DNA of 64,000 nt from Streptomyces bicolor (GCF_000719285.1 NZ_JOFS01000032.1:62001-126000), one strand, 5' to 3'. Positions 15,981 to 30,232 are shown, numbered from the stretch's first letter. The notes: generated by a model from the letters alone, not told the origin. Numbers and translations are program-made.

Positions 15981-17906
15981 GTGCAGTCACAGGATGTCGC
16001 CCCGCGCCCGGTCCCCGCCTCGGACGACCCCGTCGTCGACGTCGAGCGGGCCGAGGCCGCGCTCGTCGAGCACTATCCGCGTCTCGTCCGGCTCGCCTAC
16101 CTCGTGCTGCCGCCGAGCCTCGGTCGCAACCGGCGCGTCGTGACCGCGCACTCCCTCACCCAGCGCGCGCTGCCCCGGGGCCGGGCGGCGGCGGCGCCGG
16201 TGATCCCGGCCCAGTCGACCGGCCGCGAGGGCGACCCCGGGTACGCACTGCTCCGGCTCCGCGTCCTGCGTACGGCGCTGGAGGCGGACCGGCCGCTCAA
16301 GCGCCTGGCGTGGCCCAAGCGCTCCCAACTGCCGCCCCTGCTGCCCCAGATCTGGGGCCTGCGCCTCTTCCCCCGGTCGGGCGGCGCCGACGAACTCGCC
16401 CTGGACCAGCGGCTGTCGGCGCTGTCCGGCCCGGCGCGGGCGGCCTACGTCCTGCGCGGCCTGGAGAAGCTCACGGAGCACGAGGTGTGCGAGGTCCTGG
16501 ATGCGGCCGGTGTCGACTACGTGGACGACGCGCTGGAGGAGGCCGACACCGTCCCCGCGCAGTACGCGCTGCTCGACTCCCCCGAGTTCGACCCCTGCTC
16601 GCTCCAGGCCCGGCCCACCGACCTGATGCGGCGCAGGCAGCACATGAAGGCCGCGCTCGCCGCGGGTGCCGCCCTGCTGGTGTCCGGGGCGCTGCTCGGC
16701 CTGCCCGGCGAGGGCTGGGGTCCGGACGGTCCCGCCGCGCCCCCGTACGCGCAGAACCCGGCGGCCGAGGCCGCCCTCGACCCGGCCCAGCTGACCAGGG
16801 TCCCCGCGCTGGCCTGGCAGTCCTCCGCCCGCACCGACTTCTCGGTATGGCCCCCGCGCGGCGACCTCGCCGACGACTCGGCCCTCCTGCGCCGGGCCCT
16901 CGCCGTCTGGGCCCGCCCCGGCGAGACGGTCCAGGTCTCGGCGACCCCCGGCACCCCGGCGGGCGGACCGCCCGGCGCACCGCAACTGCTGTACGCGGGG
17001 GTCGTCGACAACGCCCGGGTGGTGATCCTCTACGACGGCATGCGCATCGCCCGCTACGCCGAGCCGAAGGACGGCACGGCCGGGGCCGCCCTGGATTTCT
17101 CCCGGGTCGACGGCGCGGGCCGGGCGGAGGCGAGTGCGGTGGTGCTGGGCCGGGCCGACGGCAACGTCCGCTATCTGCTGGCGCCCTGGGTGAAGCGGGC
17201 GGCCGAGCGGGATCTGTTGAAGCCGCGTACCGGGACGATGGACCTCACCGTGACCGACGGGATCACCTCCCCGATGGCGAGCCCCGTCACCCAGCAGACC
17301 GGCACCTGCACCTCGTGGAACGCCCTGCAGCTGACCGACAGCACCGGCACCCGGCTGCTGACCGACCTCGCGGAGCTGGTGCCGGCCCGCCTGACCACCG
17401 GCCGTCCCGGTGCGGTGAGGGACGCGGCCGGGCCGGCGGCGCTGCGCACCTGGGCGCCGTACTCCTGCTGGCTGGGCGCGATGCGGTCCGCGGGCGTGCG
17501 TACGGTCAACGCCTGGGCGTTCGCCCAGCAGGCGCTGCCCGACGGGACCGGTGCGGCGCAGTGGCTGTGCACGCGTGCCGAGACCTGGCGGGGCGGCGGC
17601 GAGCGGGTGCTGGCCCAGTTCCGGGCGCCGGGTGCGACGCAGGCGACGGTGGCGGCGAAGGGCCAGAACGTGGCGGCGTGCGGGGCGCGGGATCCCCATG
17701 TGCTGGCCGGGGTCCGGTGGAGAGCGCGGACGGGCGACTGGTACCTCCTGGCGGCGGGCACCCGCGACACCGAGTCGATCCACGCCACGGGCGGCGTCCG
17801 CGGCACCTCCAAGGGCAGCCTGCTGACCGTACGGGCGGAGCAGGGGGCCCGGGCCGAACTGAAGGGCACACTGGAGAGCGGACGCCGGATCAGCGGGCTG
17901 GAGTGA
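15981..17906 (+). CDS. Membrane protein with sigma-factor-like N-terminus and large extracytoplasmic domain
   Basis: This 641-residue protein has a cytoplasmic N-terminus resembling a degenerate ECF sigma factor. A region-2-like helix is seen in EHYPRLVRLAYLVLPP (about 30-45) and a region-4-like stretch in LSALSGPARAAYVLRGLEKLTEHEV (here quoted as LSALSGPARAAYV and LEKLTEHEV, about 145-170). One membrane helix follows at about 222-242, and then about 400 extracytoplasmic residues with several Cys. The start is a GTG at 15981. The plan suggests a one-protein signalling device or an anti-sigma-like membrane protein, but conserved DNA-contact residues cannot be confirmed by eye. The gene appears monocistronic. 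Confidence 0.7.
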   Translation: MQSQDVAPRPVPASDDPVVDVERAEAALVEHYPRLVRLAYLVLPPSLGRNRRVVTAHSLTQRALPRGRAAAAPVIPAQSTGREGDPGYALLRLRVLRTALEADRPLKRLAWPKRSQLPPLLPQIWGLRLFPRSGGADELALDQRLSALSGPARAAYVLRGLEKLTEHEVCEVLDAAGVDYVDDALEEADTVPAQYALLDSPEFDPCSLQARPTDLMRRRQHMKAALAAGAALLVSGALLGLPGEGWGPDGPAAPPYAQNPAAEAALDPAQLTRVPALAWQSSARTDFSVWPPRGDLADDSALLRRALAVWARPGETVQVSATPGTPAGGPPGAPQLLYAGVVDNARVVILYDGMRIARYAEPKDGTAGAALDFSRVDGAGRAEASAVVLGRADGNVRYLLAPWVKRAAERDLLKPRTGTMDLTVTDGITSPMASPVTQQTGTCTSWNALQLTDSTGTRLLTDLAELVPARLTTGRPGAVRDAAGPAALRTWAPYSCWLGAMRSAGVRTVNAWAFAQQALPDGTGAAQWLCTRAETWRGGGERVLAQFRAPGATQATVAAKGQNVAACGARDPHVLAGVRWRARTGDWYLLAAGTRDTESIHATGGVRGTSKGSLLTVRAEQGARAELKGTLESGRRISGLE

Positions 17907-18001
17907 GTCCGGCCGCCACCGGAGCGGCGCTGCTGACACTCGCGTAAACAAGGTCGTGCACGGGGGTTCACCCCGGGACTACCCGTCAGTACATTGACGC
18001 C

Positions 18002-18898
18002 ATGTCTAATACGCACGACCGGGTGCCCCTCAAGGCCCGCAAGGTGTCCTTCTCCTGGGACGGCACCCCCTTGCACTGGGTGCCGGGGGATCCGTTCACC
18101 ACGCACACCATCAACGTGCTGCATCTGCTCCTGCCTGCCGGTGAGCGGTGGTTCGTGCACGTGTACAAGCAGGTGCTGCCGTACATCCGGGACGAGCGGC
18201 TGCGCGAGGACGTCATCGGGTTCATCGGGCAGGAGGCGATGCACTCGCAGGCCCATGACGAGGTGCTGCCGCATCTGCGCGAGCAGGGGCTCGACCCGAC
18301 CCCGTACACCGCCCAGGTCGACTGGCTCTTCGAGAAGCTGCTCGGCGACCGCACCCTGCCGCCGGGGCGGGCGCGGCGGTGGTGGCTGATGGAGCGGGTG
18401 GCGCTGATCGCGGCGATCGAGCACTACACCGCGTTCCTCGGCAACTGGGTGCTGAACGCCGACGAGTTGGACCGGCGCGGGGCCGATCCGACCATGCTGG
18501 ACCTGCTGCGCTGGCACGGCGCCGAGGAGGTGGAGCACCGGTCCGTCGCCTTCGAGCTGTTCATGCACGTCGACGGGAGTTACCGGCGGCGCGTACGGAC
18601 CTGGGCGACCGCGTTCACGGCCCTCGTCTTCCTGTGGCAGCGCGGGGCGCGGTTCTTCATGGAGAACGACCCCACGCTCGTCGACGGCCGGGCCACCTTC
18701 AAGGACTTCTACGTCCGCGGCAGGCGCGGCACGCTTCCCGCGACCGGGGACATGCTCAGGTCCATCCCCCGGTATCTGAGCCGTGCGTACCACCCCTCGC
18801 AGGAGGGTTCCACCGAGCAGGCCGTCGCCTATCTGGCCTCCTCCCCCGCCGCGCTGGCCGCCGAGTCGGCCGAGAAGTCCGCGAAGGGTGGCGCCTGA
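18002..18898 (+). CDS. PF10118-family ferritin-like metal-dependent protein
   Basis: This 298-residue protein is usually named metal-dependent hydrolase. The visible ligands are Glu78-x-x-His81 (EAMH), Glu140-His141 and Glu176-x-x-His179 (EVEH). That is the spacing of a four-helix di-iron site of the ferritin/oxygenase type. It overlaps the next gene by three bases, and that gene encodes a flavin/iron-sulfur reductase able to feed electrons to a di-iron centre. An oxygenase or desaturase role is therefore more likely than hydrolysis (inference). A TetR gene follows. The ATG start is 14 bases downstream of CAGTACATT, with no strong ribosome-binding site. Confidence 0.85.
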   Translation: MSNTHDRVPLKARKVSFSWDGTPLHWVPGDPFTTHTINVLHLLLPAGERWFVHVYKQVLPYIRDERLREDVIGFIGQEAMHSQAHDEVLPHLREQGLDPTPYTAQVDWLFEKLLGDRTLPPGRARRWWLMERVALIAAIEHYTAFLGNWVLNADELDRRGADPTMLDLLRWHGAEEVEHRSVAFELFMHVDGSYRRRVRTWATAFTALVFLWQRGARFFMENDPTLVDGRATFKDFYVRGRRGTLPATGDMLRSIPRYLSRAYHPSQEGSTEQAVAYLASSPAALAAESAEKSAKGGA

Positions 18899-19956
18899 TG
18901 CCGAAGCTCCGGACCGTCGCCGTGATCGCCGGTGCCGCCCTGCTCGCCCGGCGGGCGATGCGGCGCCGCATCCAGGCCTCGCCGCTGTGGCCGATGCCCG
19001 CCCTGGAGGAGCCGGTCTCCGGGCGGCCGAGGTCGCGGGCGCTGCGGCTGCTGGTGACCGCGCGCGAGGAGGTCGCCGAGGGCGTCGTACAACTACGGCT
19101 GGAGGGGCGTGACTTGCCGCGCTGGGAGCCCGGAGCGCATCTCGACCTGGTGCTGCCGTCGGGGCTGGTGCGGCAGTACTCGCTGTGCGGCGACCCCGAG
19201 GACCCCTCGTCGTACACCGTGGCGACCCGGCTGGTCCCGGACGGGCGGGGCGGCTCGCGTGAGGTGCACGAGCAGGTCCGGGAGGGCATGGAACTGGAGG
19301 TGCGCGGGCCACGGAACCGTTTCCCGCTCGTGCGGGCCGAGTCGTACGTCTTCGTCGTGGGCGGCATCGGGATCACGCCCGTCCTGCCGATGCTGCGGGC
19401 GCTGCCGGACGACGCGGAGTGGAGGCTGGTGTACTGCGGTCGCGCTCGCACCTCGATGCCGTTCCTGGAGGACGTCGAGAAGCTCGGCCGCATGGGGGTC
19501 CCCCCGGGCGAGCGAAGCCGAGCCTGGGGGAGCGTGACCGTCGTGGAGGGGCGGCCCGATCTCGACGCACTCCTCGCCGGGGTACCCGAGGGAGCCGCCG
19601 TCTACTGCTGTGGTCCGGAGGGGCTGATGGCGGCGGTGGAGGAGCGGTTCCCGTCGGTCCATCTGGAGCGGTTCACGCCCCGCGCCTCCGGCGGCGATGC
19701 CTTCGAGGTCGAACTGCGGCGCAGCGGGCGGACGTTGACCGTGCCCGCCGACTCGACCGTACTGGCCGCCGTCCGCGCCGAGCTGCCCGGCACCCTGTAC
19801 TCCTGCGAGCAGGGCTTCTGCGGGACCTGCCAACAGCGGGTGCTGGCGGGCGAGGTGGACCACCGGGACGAGTTGCTGACGGACGCGGAGCGCGCCGACT
19901 CCATGCTGATCTGTGTGTCGCGGGCGCGGGGTGATCGACTCGTACTGGACATGTGA
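18898..19956 (+). CDS. FAD/[2Fe-2S] ferredoxin reductase (phthalate dioxygenase reductase type)
   Basis: This 352-residue oxidoreductase has a short hydrophobic N-terminus (possible membrane attachment), then a FAD/FMN domain with RQYSLCG at about 98-104. The NAD(P)H domain has VVGGIGITP and YCCGPEGLM, and a C-terminal plant-type [2Fe-2S] domain has CEQGFCGTC plus a fourth Cys in MLICVSRA. It would pass electrons from NAD(P)H to a partner, most simply the PF10118 protein whose stop codon overlaps its start (TGATG). A dispersed repeat has added about 13 residues (about 199-212) in the NAD domain. Confidence 0.92.
   Translation: MPKLRTVAVIAGAALLARRAMRRRIQASPLWPMPALEEPVSGRPRSRALRLLVTAREEVAEGVVQLRLEGRDLPRWEPGAHLDLVLPSGLVRQYSLCGDPEDPSSYTVATRLVPDGRGGSREVHEQVREGMELEVRGPRNRFPLVRAESYVFVVGGIGITPVLPMLRALPDDAEWRLVYCGRARTSMPFLEDVEKLGRMGVPPGERSRAWGSVTVVEGRPDLDALLAGVPEGAAVYCCGPEGLMAAVEERFPSVHLERFTPRASGGDAFEVELRRSGRTLTVPADSTVLAAVRAELPGTLYSCEQGFCGTCQQRVLAGEVDHRDELLTDAERADSMLICVSRARGDRLVLDM
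19493..19531. repeat. 39-base dispersed palindromic repeat inserted in coding sequence
   Basis: The sequence TGGGGGTCCCCCCGGGCGAG followed by CGAAGCCGAGCCTGGGGGA has CCCCC/GGGGG ends and a central CGAAGCCGAG. It matches a small repeat common in Streptomyces intergenic regions. Here it is read in frame as VPPGERSRAWGS within the reductase. Confidence 0.75.
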
Positions 19957-20012
19957 ACACCCGCGATCAGTCCGGTCCGTTCGGGGCCGGAATCGATCGG
20001 TAAGGTGTTCGC

Positions 20013-20702
20013 ATGACTACCGGGGTACGGCGAAGATTGGGAGTCGAGGAGCGACGGCAGCAGTTGATCGGCGTCGCCCTCGAACTGTTCAGCCGGCGCT
20101 CGCCCGACGAGGTCTCCATCGACGAGATAGCGTCGGCCGCGGGCATCTCGCGGCCGCTGGTCTACCACTACTTCCCCGGCAAACTCAGCCTGTACGAAGC
20201 CGCGTTGAAGCGCGCCTCGGAGGACCTGGCGGGCCGGTTCGTCGAGCCGCCCGAAGGGCCGCTGGGGGCGCGGCTACTGCGGGTGATGCGCCGGTTCTTC
20301 GACTTCGTCGACGAGCACGGCCCCGGATTCTCGGCCCTGATGCGCGGCGGCCCGGCGGTCGGCTCGACGGCCACGAACGCGCTCATCGACTCGGTGCGGC
20401 AGGCCGCGTATGTCCAAATCCTTTCGCATCTGAAGGTGGAGAGCCCGCCCGCGCGACTGGAACTGGTCATCCGCTCCTGGATCTCGCTCGCCGAGTCGAC
20501 GGCACTGATCTGGCTGGACGGCCGGCGCATCCCGCGCGCCGAGCTCGAGGTCCAACTCGTGCACGACTTCGCCGCGCTGGCCGCCGTCAGCGCCGCCCAC
20601 GACGAGGAGATGGGCGCACTGCTGCGCCGCATGCTCAAGGACGAGCCGGCCGACGGTCCGTTCGAGGACCTGGTCGCCCGGCTGATCACGCTGGCGTCCT
20701 AG
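20013..20702 (+). CDS. TetR-family transcriptional regulator
   Basis: This 229-residue regulator has an N-terminal helix-turn-helix (VSIDEIASAAGISRPLVYHYF at about 30-50, here as SIDEIASAAGIS and PLVYHYF) and an all-helical ligand domain. It follows the PF10118/reductase pair by 56 bases on the same strand and probably controls them and itself in response to a lipophilic small molecule (inference from TetR habits). The ATG has weak upstream purines (GGTAAGG). Confidence 0.92.
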   Translation: MTTGVRRRLGVEERRQQLIGVALELFSRRSPDEVSIDEIASAAGISRPLVYHYFPGKLSLYEAALKRASEDLAGRFVEPPEGPLGARLLRVMRRFFDFVDEHGPGFSALMRGGPAVGSTATNALIDSVRQAAYVQILSHLKVESPPARLELVIRSWISLAESTALIWLDGRRIPRAELEVQLVHDFAALAAVSAAHDEEMGALLRRMLKDEPADGPFEDLVARLITLAS

Positions 20703-20728
20703 GTCACTCAGGGCCTTTTGGACGCTGT

Positions 20729-21085
20729 CTACCGTTCGAACTTGCGGTACGACGGGTCGAGGTCACGTACCTCGGCGGAGGCGTGCAGGACGACGCCGTC
20801 GTCCTCGACGTGCTTGCGCAGCAGCTCCAGGACCGCCTCGGTCAGCTTCGCCTTCGTCTCGTCGGTGCGGCCGGCGAGCAGGCCGAGCGTGACGTGGACG
20901 ACCGCGTGGTCCTGCTCCTCGGGGTCCTCGTAGCCGAAGGCCGTGAAGTCGCCGGCCCGGAACTGCGTCTTGCAGGCCTCCGGCTTGGCCGCCGCGATCT
21001 CGACGGTCGCGGTGTGCAGGTCCCGGGCGAAGGCCGCCCGGTCGAAAGAGATCGTCCTCGAGTGGTCGACGGTGATCTGCGGCAT
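20729..21085 (-). CDS. Tautomerase-superfamily protein, 5-carboxymethyl-2-hydroxymuconate isomerase-like
   Basis: This 118-residue protein is of CHMI/tautomerase type. The ATG at 21085, five bases after AGGAG, gives MPQITVDHS, leaving Pro as residue 1 after Met removal; N-terminal Pro is the catalytic base in this superfamily. A GTG two codons upstream would block this and overlaps the ribosome-binding site, so it is rejected. CHMI acts in homoprotocatechuate breakdown, but no other genes of that pathway are near. The gene is convergent with the TetR gene. Confidence 0.8.
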   Translation of the reverse strand: MPQITVDHSRTISFDRAAFARDLHTATVEIAAAKPEACKTQFRAGDFTAFGYEDPEEQDHAVVHVTLGLLAGRTDETKAKLTEAVLELLRKHVEDDGVVLHASAEVRDLDPSYRKFER

Positions 21086-21113
21086 GGGCACTCCTGTTCT
21101 ACGTCAGCAGCGC

Positions 21114-22862
21114 TCACCCTAACCGCAGCGCCAGCATCGCGATGTCGTCGTCCCGCTCCCGTCCGAAGCAGCCCAGCAGGGTGTCGCACAGCGCGTCCAG
21201 GCCGGCCGGAGCGTCGGTGGCGGCCGTGCGCAGTTGCTCCATGGAGACGGCCAGGTCGATGCCGCGGGTCTCGATGAGGCCGTCGGTGACCATGAGGAGG
21301 CGGTCCTCCCGGCTCAGGACCAGTTCGGTCGGCTCGGGCCGGTCGAGGGCGAGCCCCAGCAGCGGACCGCTCACCGGGACGTACTCGGCGTCGCCCTCCC
21401 GCGGCACGATCAGCGGCGGGATGTGGCCCGCGTTGGCGATCCGCACCCGCCCGCTCCCGGGATCGACCAGGGCCAGGCAGACCGTGGCGGTGACGTCGGG
21501 GTGGTAGTGCAGCAGCATCCGGTCGAGCCGCTCGGCCAGTGCCCGCGGATCGCTCTCCTCGACGCAGTGGGCGCGCAGCGCGTGCCGCATCTCGACCATG
21601 ACGGTGGCCGCCTCCAGCGAGTGCCCGACGACGTCCCCGACCGCGGTGAGCACCCCCTCCTCCGTGCGCAGGGCGGCGTAGAAGTCGCCGCCGATCTCGG
21701 TCTGCCGGGAGGCGGGCACGTACCGCACGACGAGATCGACGCCCGGCACCTTGGGCAGCCGGTGCGGCTGGGGCAGGAAGCTGCGCTGGAGGGTGAGGGC
21801 GATGTCTCGTTCCTCCTGGTACATCAGCAGCGGCTCGGCGGCGAGCGCGGTGGCCTGGGCGAGTCGCTCGGCGGGGCGCTCCGCGGGTCGCTCCGCGGGG
21901 AGTGCCGCTGCGGTGAGTGCCGCGATAGGCCGTCGCTCGTCTGCGCGTCCGTTGTGGCTTGTCGTGCCCCGCGGCGGAGCCGCATGTCGATGCAGCCCCG
22001 CGCCCCTTAGGGGCGCTGCAGGTACCGCAGTCTGGCGCGCTGGCGTGGCGATGCACACCTGGGCTCGGCCCTCCTGGGTGAGCGCCAGTACCAGGCGGGC
22101 GTCCTCCTGGATGCCGGGCCGGAAGAAGCCCGCAGGCCACAGCGACGCGGGGACGACGGTGCTGTGCACGCCGGCCCGCCCGCCCCACCCTTCCGCGACC
22201 CGCGTGATCAGCCGGGCCGCCGCCTCCCGCACGCCGGCGTCGGGCAGCGCGAGCCGGCTGGGCGGGGTGCCGCAGTGCGTTTCCCCGTCCGGGCCGATGA
22301 CGAACACCACGGCGGGCGCGTCGGCCAGCCGGGCCGCGCCCGCGGCTGCCGCGTCGGCCAGTTCCCCCAGGCAGCGCGCGGTCTGCACGGCGACGATCGC
22401 CTCGGACAGCAGCGTCAGCCGGTGCGCGAGCGTCTCGGCGGCGGCGCTGCGGCGCGCTCCACGGACGGCGGCCCGTACGACGGCCTGGATCTCGCTCGGC
22501 TCGGCCGGCACCGTCAGGTAGGCGTCGGCGCCCGCGTCGAGACCCCGGCACCGGTCCACCGCCTCCACGGCCGTCGCGGAGAAGTGGACGACGGGCAGCC
22601 GGGCCATGGACGGCCGGGACTTGACCTGCCGGCACAACTCGAAGCCGTTCATGTCCGGCAGCCCGACGTCGACGAGGGCCACGTCGGGCAGTGCGCCCGC
22701 GCGCAGCCGCACGTCGAGCTCGCTCAGCGCCTCGCCCGCGCTCGCCACCGGTACGACGTCGTGCCCCGCACGGCGCAGCACGGCGCCCATGGCGTAGCGG
22801 CTGGCCGAGACATCGTCGACGACCATCACGGTCGTGCCGAACTTCTTGCCGTCACCGTTCAT
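21114..22862 (-). CDS. Receiver-domain PP2C (SpoIIE/RsbU-type) phosphatase
   Basis: This 582-residue protein has a response-regulator receiver at residues 10-130 (phospho-Asp in LVDVGLPDMNG at about 63). A GAF-like middle region follows (about 140-280), then a PPM/SpoIIE phosphatase domain (about 345-582) with the metal-binding Asp residues in EIGGDFYAAL, GDVVGHS, VTDGLIETR and DDIAML. Such proteins dephosphorylate anti-sigma-factor antagonists in stress or developmental partner-switching. No anti-sigma gene adjoins it. A dispersed repeat supplies about 22 residues between the middle and phosphatase domains, along with PAERPAERPAER repeats. Confidence 0.9.
   Translation of the reverse strand: MNGDGKKFGTTVMVVDDVSASRYAMGAVLRRAGHDVVPVASAGEALSELDVRLRAGALPDVALVDVGLPDMNGFELCRQVKSRPSMARLPVVHFSATAVEAVDRCRGLDAGADAYLTVPAEPSEIQAVVRAAVRGARRSAAAETLAHRLTLLSEAIVAVQTARCLGELADAAAAGAARLADAPAVVFVIGPDGETHCGTPPSRLALPDAGVREAAARLITRVAEGWGGRAGVHSTVVPASLWPAGFFRPGIQEDARLVLALTQEGRAQVCIATPARQTAVPAAPLRGAGLHRHAAPPRGTTSHNGRADERRPIAALTAAALPAERPAERPAERLAQATALAAEPLLMYQEERDIALTLQRSFLPQPHRLPKVPGVDLVVRYVPASRQTEIGGDFYAALRTEEGVLTAVGDVVGHSLEAATVMVEMRHALRAHCVEESDPRALAERLDRMLLHYHPDVTATVCLALVDPGSGRVRIANAGHIPPLIVPREGDAEYVPVSGPLLGLALDRPEPTELVLSREDRLLMVTDGLIETRGIDLAVSMEQLRTAATDAPAGLDALCDTLLGCFGRERDDDIAMLALRLG
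21949..22016. repeat. Dispersed repeat within the SpoIIE-type gene (copy A)
   Basis: The reverse strand reads AGGGGCGCGGGGCTGCATCG, then TGCGGCTCCGCCGCGG, then AGCCACAACGG. The same element is intergenic at 32036-32111. Here it is in frame and gives GAGLHRHAAPPRGTTSHNG. Confidence 0.8.
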
Positions 22863-22950
22863 CGTCAACCGTCCATCGTCGCCTGCCCCCGATCCGCACG
22901 AATGGGGCGGCCCGGTGACCGGGTCCGCCCCATTCAACCTAGCGATGTGA

Positions 22951-28356
<5,406 letters not shown>

Positions 28357-28404
28357 AGATGGGCTCCTAGCGATTGCGGCTCTCTTGGGTCCGACCCCGC
28401 GCGA

Positions 28405-28463
28405 AACGTATCGCCGCCGTAAGCGTTACAGCAAGAGGCTTGAAACCATCGGCAAGAACTTTC
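28405..28463 (-). promoter_or_regulatory. Promoter/operator block of the amylopullulanase gene
   Basis: Read on the minus strand it contains GAAAGTTCTTG, TTTCAAGCCTCTTGCTGTAA and CGATACGTT. It is nearly the same as the block upstream of the alpha-amylase gene (30078-30138). The GCAAG/CTTGC elements resemble those at malE/malR, so MalR binding is likely. Confidence 0.7.
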
Positions 28464-28526
28464 AGCTGGGCGCTCAGCGGGGAGAGTTGACGTCCTCACC
28501 CGCGTGAGCGTGGGTGATTCCCGCCT

Positions 28527-28551
28527 GCCCTGCCGCGTGCAGCGGCAGGGC
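28527..28551 (-). terminator. Terminator of the alpha-amylase gene
   Basis: A perfect 10-bp hairpin GCCCTGCCGC/GCGGCAGGGC with a five-base loop lies 18 bases beyond the alpha-amylase stop. Confidence 0.8.
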
Positions 28552-28568
28552 TTCGGCTGACTTGCAAC

Positions 28569-29996
28569 TCAGCAGCTCGACTTGCCGGCGTAGATCGCGA
28601 GGGCGGTGTTGGAGCCGAGGGTGGCGGTGAACTGCCCAGTGGAGTTCACCGTCACGGTCGTGTTGTTCTGGACGTTGCAGTACGTCCCCGAAGGCAGCGA
28701 CGTCTGATAGGTACGGCTCAGCGAACCCGACTCGTGATTGATGGCCACGAACCCCTTGCCGCCCCGCCCGAACGCGATCGCATCGCCCCCGTTGTCCCAC
28801 CAGTTGGTGACGGCCTCACCGCGGGTGGCGTTGCGGAAGGCGACCATGGACTTGATCTCGGGCCAGTTGTGCTGGCACTTCCAGCCGTCCTGCCAGCAGG
28901 CGTTGACGGTGCCGCCGTTGGGCGGGCCGGCGTCGTGGTCGGTGAACTCATAGCCGGAGTTGATGTCCGGAGCGCCGTACGGCCAGGCCAGCATGAAGAC
29001 GTTGGCCAGCGTGTAGTTGGCGCCATCCTTGTAGTTCAGGGTGGAGCCGTTGCGTTCGGTGTCGTGGTTGTCGACGAAGACGCCGGCCACCGAGCTGTTC
29101 ATGTAGCCCCAGCCCTCGCCGTAGTTCTTCAGGTAGGCGAGGTTCTCGTTGTTGAAGACGCGCTTGAGGTCGTAGGCGTAGCGGAACTCCTGGACGTCGC
29201 CGTTGCCCGTGTACTCGGTGGGCTGGACGGCCTCGCCGCTGCCGTAGATGGCCTCCTGCTTCCAGTACACCGACGGGTTGCTCAGCCGGGACTTGATGTT
29301 GGCGAGGTCGGCGGCGTCCATGTGCTTGGCCGCGTCGATGCGGAAGCCGTCGACGCCGAGCGAGAGCAGGTCGTTCATGTAGCCGGCGATAGCGCCGCGG
29401 ACGTACGACTCCCCCGTGTCCAGGTCCGCGAGGCCCACCAGTTCGCAGTGCTGGACGTTCCAGCGGTCCTGGTAGTTGTTGATCTGGCTCGTGCAGTCGT
29501 CGAAGTCGGGCGCCGAGTACAGGCCCGGGTAGTTGTACTTGGTGTACGACGAGCCGCCCGTGCCGGTGCCGCTGCCCGCCGACATGTGGTTGATGACGGT
29601 GTCGACGACGACCTTCACACCGGCCGCGTGGCAGGTGTTGACCATGTTCCGGAAGGCCGTACGGTCGCCGAGGCGCCCGGCGATCTTGTAGCTCACCGGC
29701 TGGTACGAGGTCCACCACTGCGAGCCCTGGATGTGCTCGGCGGGCGGCGAGACCTGGACGTAGCCGTAGCCGGCGGGGCCGAGGGTGTTGGTGCACTCCT
29801 TGGCGACCGAGGCGAAGTTCCACTCGAACATCACCGCGGTGACGTCCTTGGTGCCGGGCGGGGAGGCGGAGGCGGTGGAGCCGGGGGCCCACAGGGCGGC
29901 GGCCCCTGCCGCGCTGAGCGCGGTCAGAGCGGCAGCGAGAGCGGTACGGCGTCGCTTCCTGTGGCGCTTCGGGGGCGCCGAGCGTGTCGATATCAC
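28569..29996 (-). CDS. aml: Secreted alpha-amylase (GH13)
   Basis: This 475-residue exported endo-amylase has a twin-basic, Lys/Arg-rich signal peptide ([18 protein letters not shown]) cleaved near residue 44. GH13 conserved regions are VVVDTVINH (I), GFRIDAAKH (II, catalytic Asp), WKQEAIYG (III, acid Glu) and [10 protein letters not shown] (IV). The C-terminal beta domain ends in Cys; there is no separate starch-binding module, and binding is left to the neighbouring fusion enzyme. The GTG start at 29996 is 8 bases after AAGGAG. It is transcribed towards the amylopullulanase gene, but a hairpin separates them, and each has its own similar promoter block. Confidence 0.95.
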   Translation of the reverse strand: MISTRSAPPKRHRKRRRTALAAALTALSAAGAAALWAPGSTASASPPGTKDVTAVMFEWNFASVAKECTNTLGPAGYGYVQVSPPAEHIQGSQWWTSYQPVSYKIAGRLGDRTAFRNMVNTCHAAGVKVVVDTVINHMSAGSGTGTGGSSYTKYNYPGLYSAPDFDDCTSQINNYQDRWNVQHCELVGLADLDTGESYVRGAIAGYMNDLLSLGVDGFRIDAAKHMDAADLANIKSRLSNPSVYWKQEAIYGSGEAVQPTEYTGNGDVQEFRYAYDLKRVFNNENLAYLKNYGEGWGYMNSSVAGVFVDNHDTERNGSTLNYKDGANYTLANVFMLAWPYGAPDINSGYEFTDHDAGPPNGGTVNACWQDGWKCQHNWPEIKSMVAFRNATRGEAVTNWWDNGGDAIAFGRGGKGFVAINHESGSLSRTYQTSLPSGTYCNVQNNTTVTVNSTGQFTATLGSNTALAIYAGKSSC

Positions 29997-30077
29997 AGGC
30001 TGAACTCCTTGCGAAAGCGGCTCAGTTCGGGTCCCCCCTGCGCCGCGGCGCGGCTTCGTTGCCGGGCGCCGGGCGAG

Positions 30078-30138
30078 AACGTACCGCTAACGAAAGCTTT
30101 ACAGCAAGAGGTTTGAAATTCACAGAAAGAACTTTCAC
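30078..30138 (-). promoter_or_regulatory. Promoter/operator block of the alpha-amylase gene
   Basis: The minus strand reads GAAAGTTCTTT, TTTCAAACCTCTTGCTGTAA and CGGTACGTT. It shares roughly three quarters of its bases with the block upstream of the amylopullulanase gene, including a 19-base stretch with one mismatch. Confidence 0.7.
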
Positions 30139-30198
30139 CCGTCACCTTGACGTGCCTTCACAACTGCCCCACGCTCACGGGTAGTTGAATGCGCTAAA

Positions 30199-30232
30199 AA
30201 GGGCCCGCCGCCTGAGCAGGCAGCGGACCCTT
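30199..30232 (-). terminator. Intrinsic terminator of aglA
   Basis: A 16-bp stem with two wobble pairs and a two-base loop is followed on the minus strand by CCCTTTTTAGC, giving a U-tract that is rare in this GC-rich genome. Confidence 0.9.
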
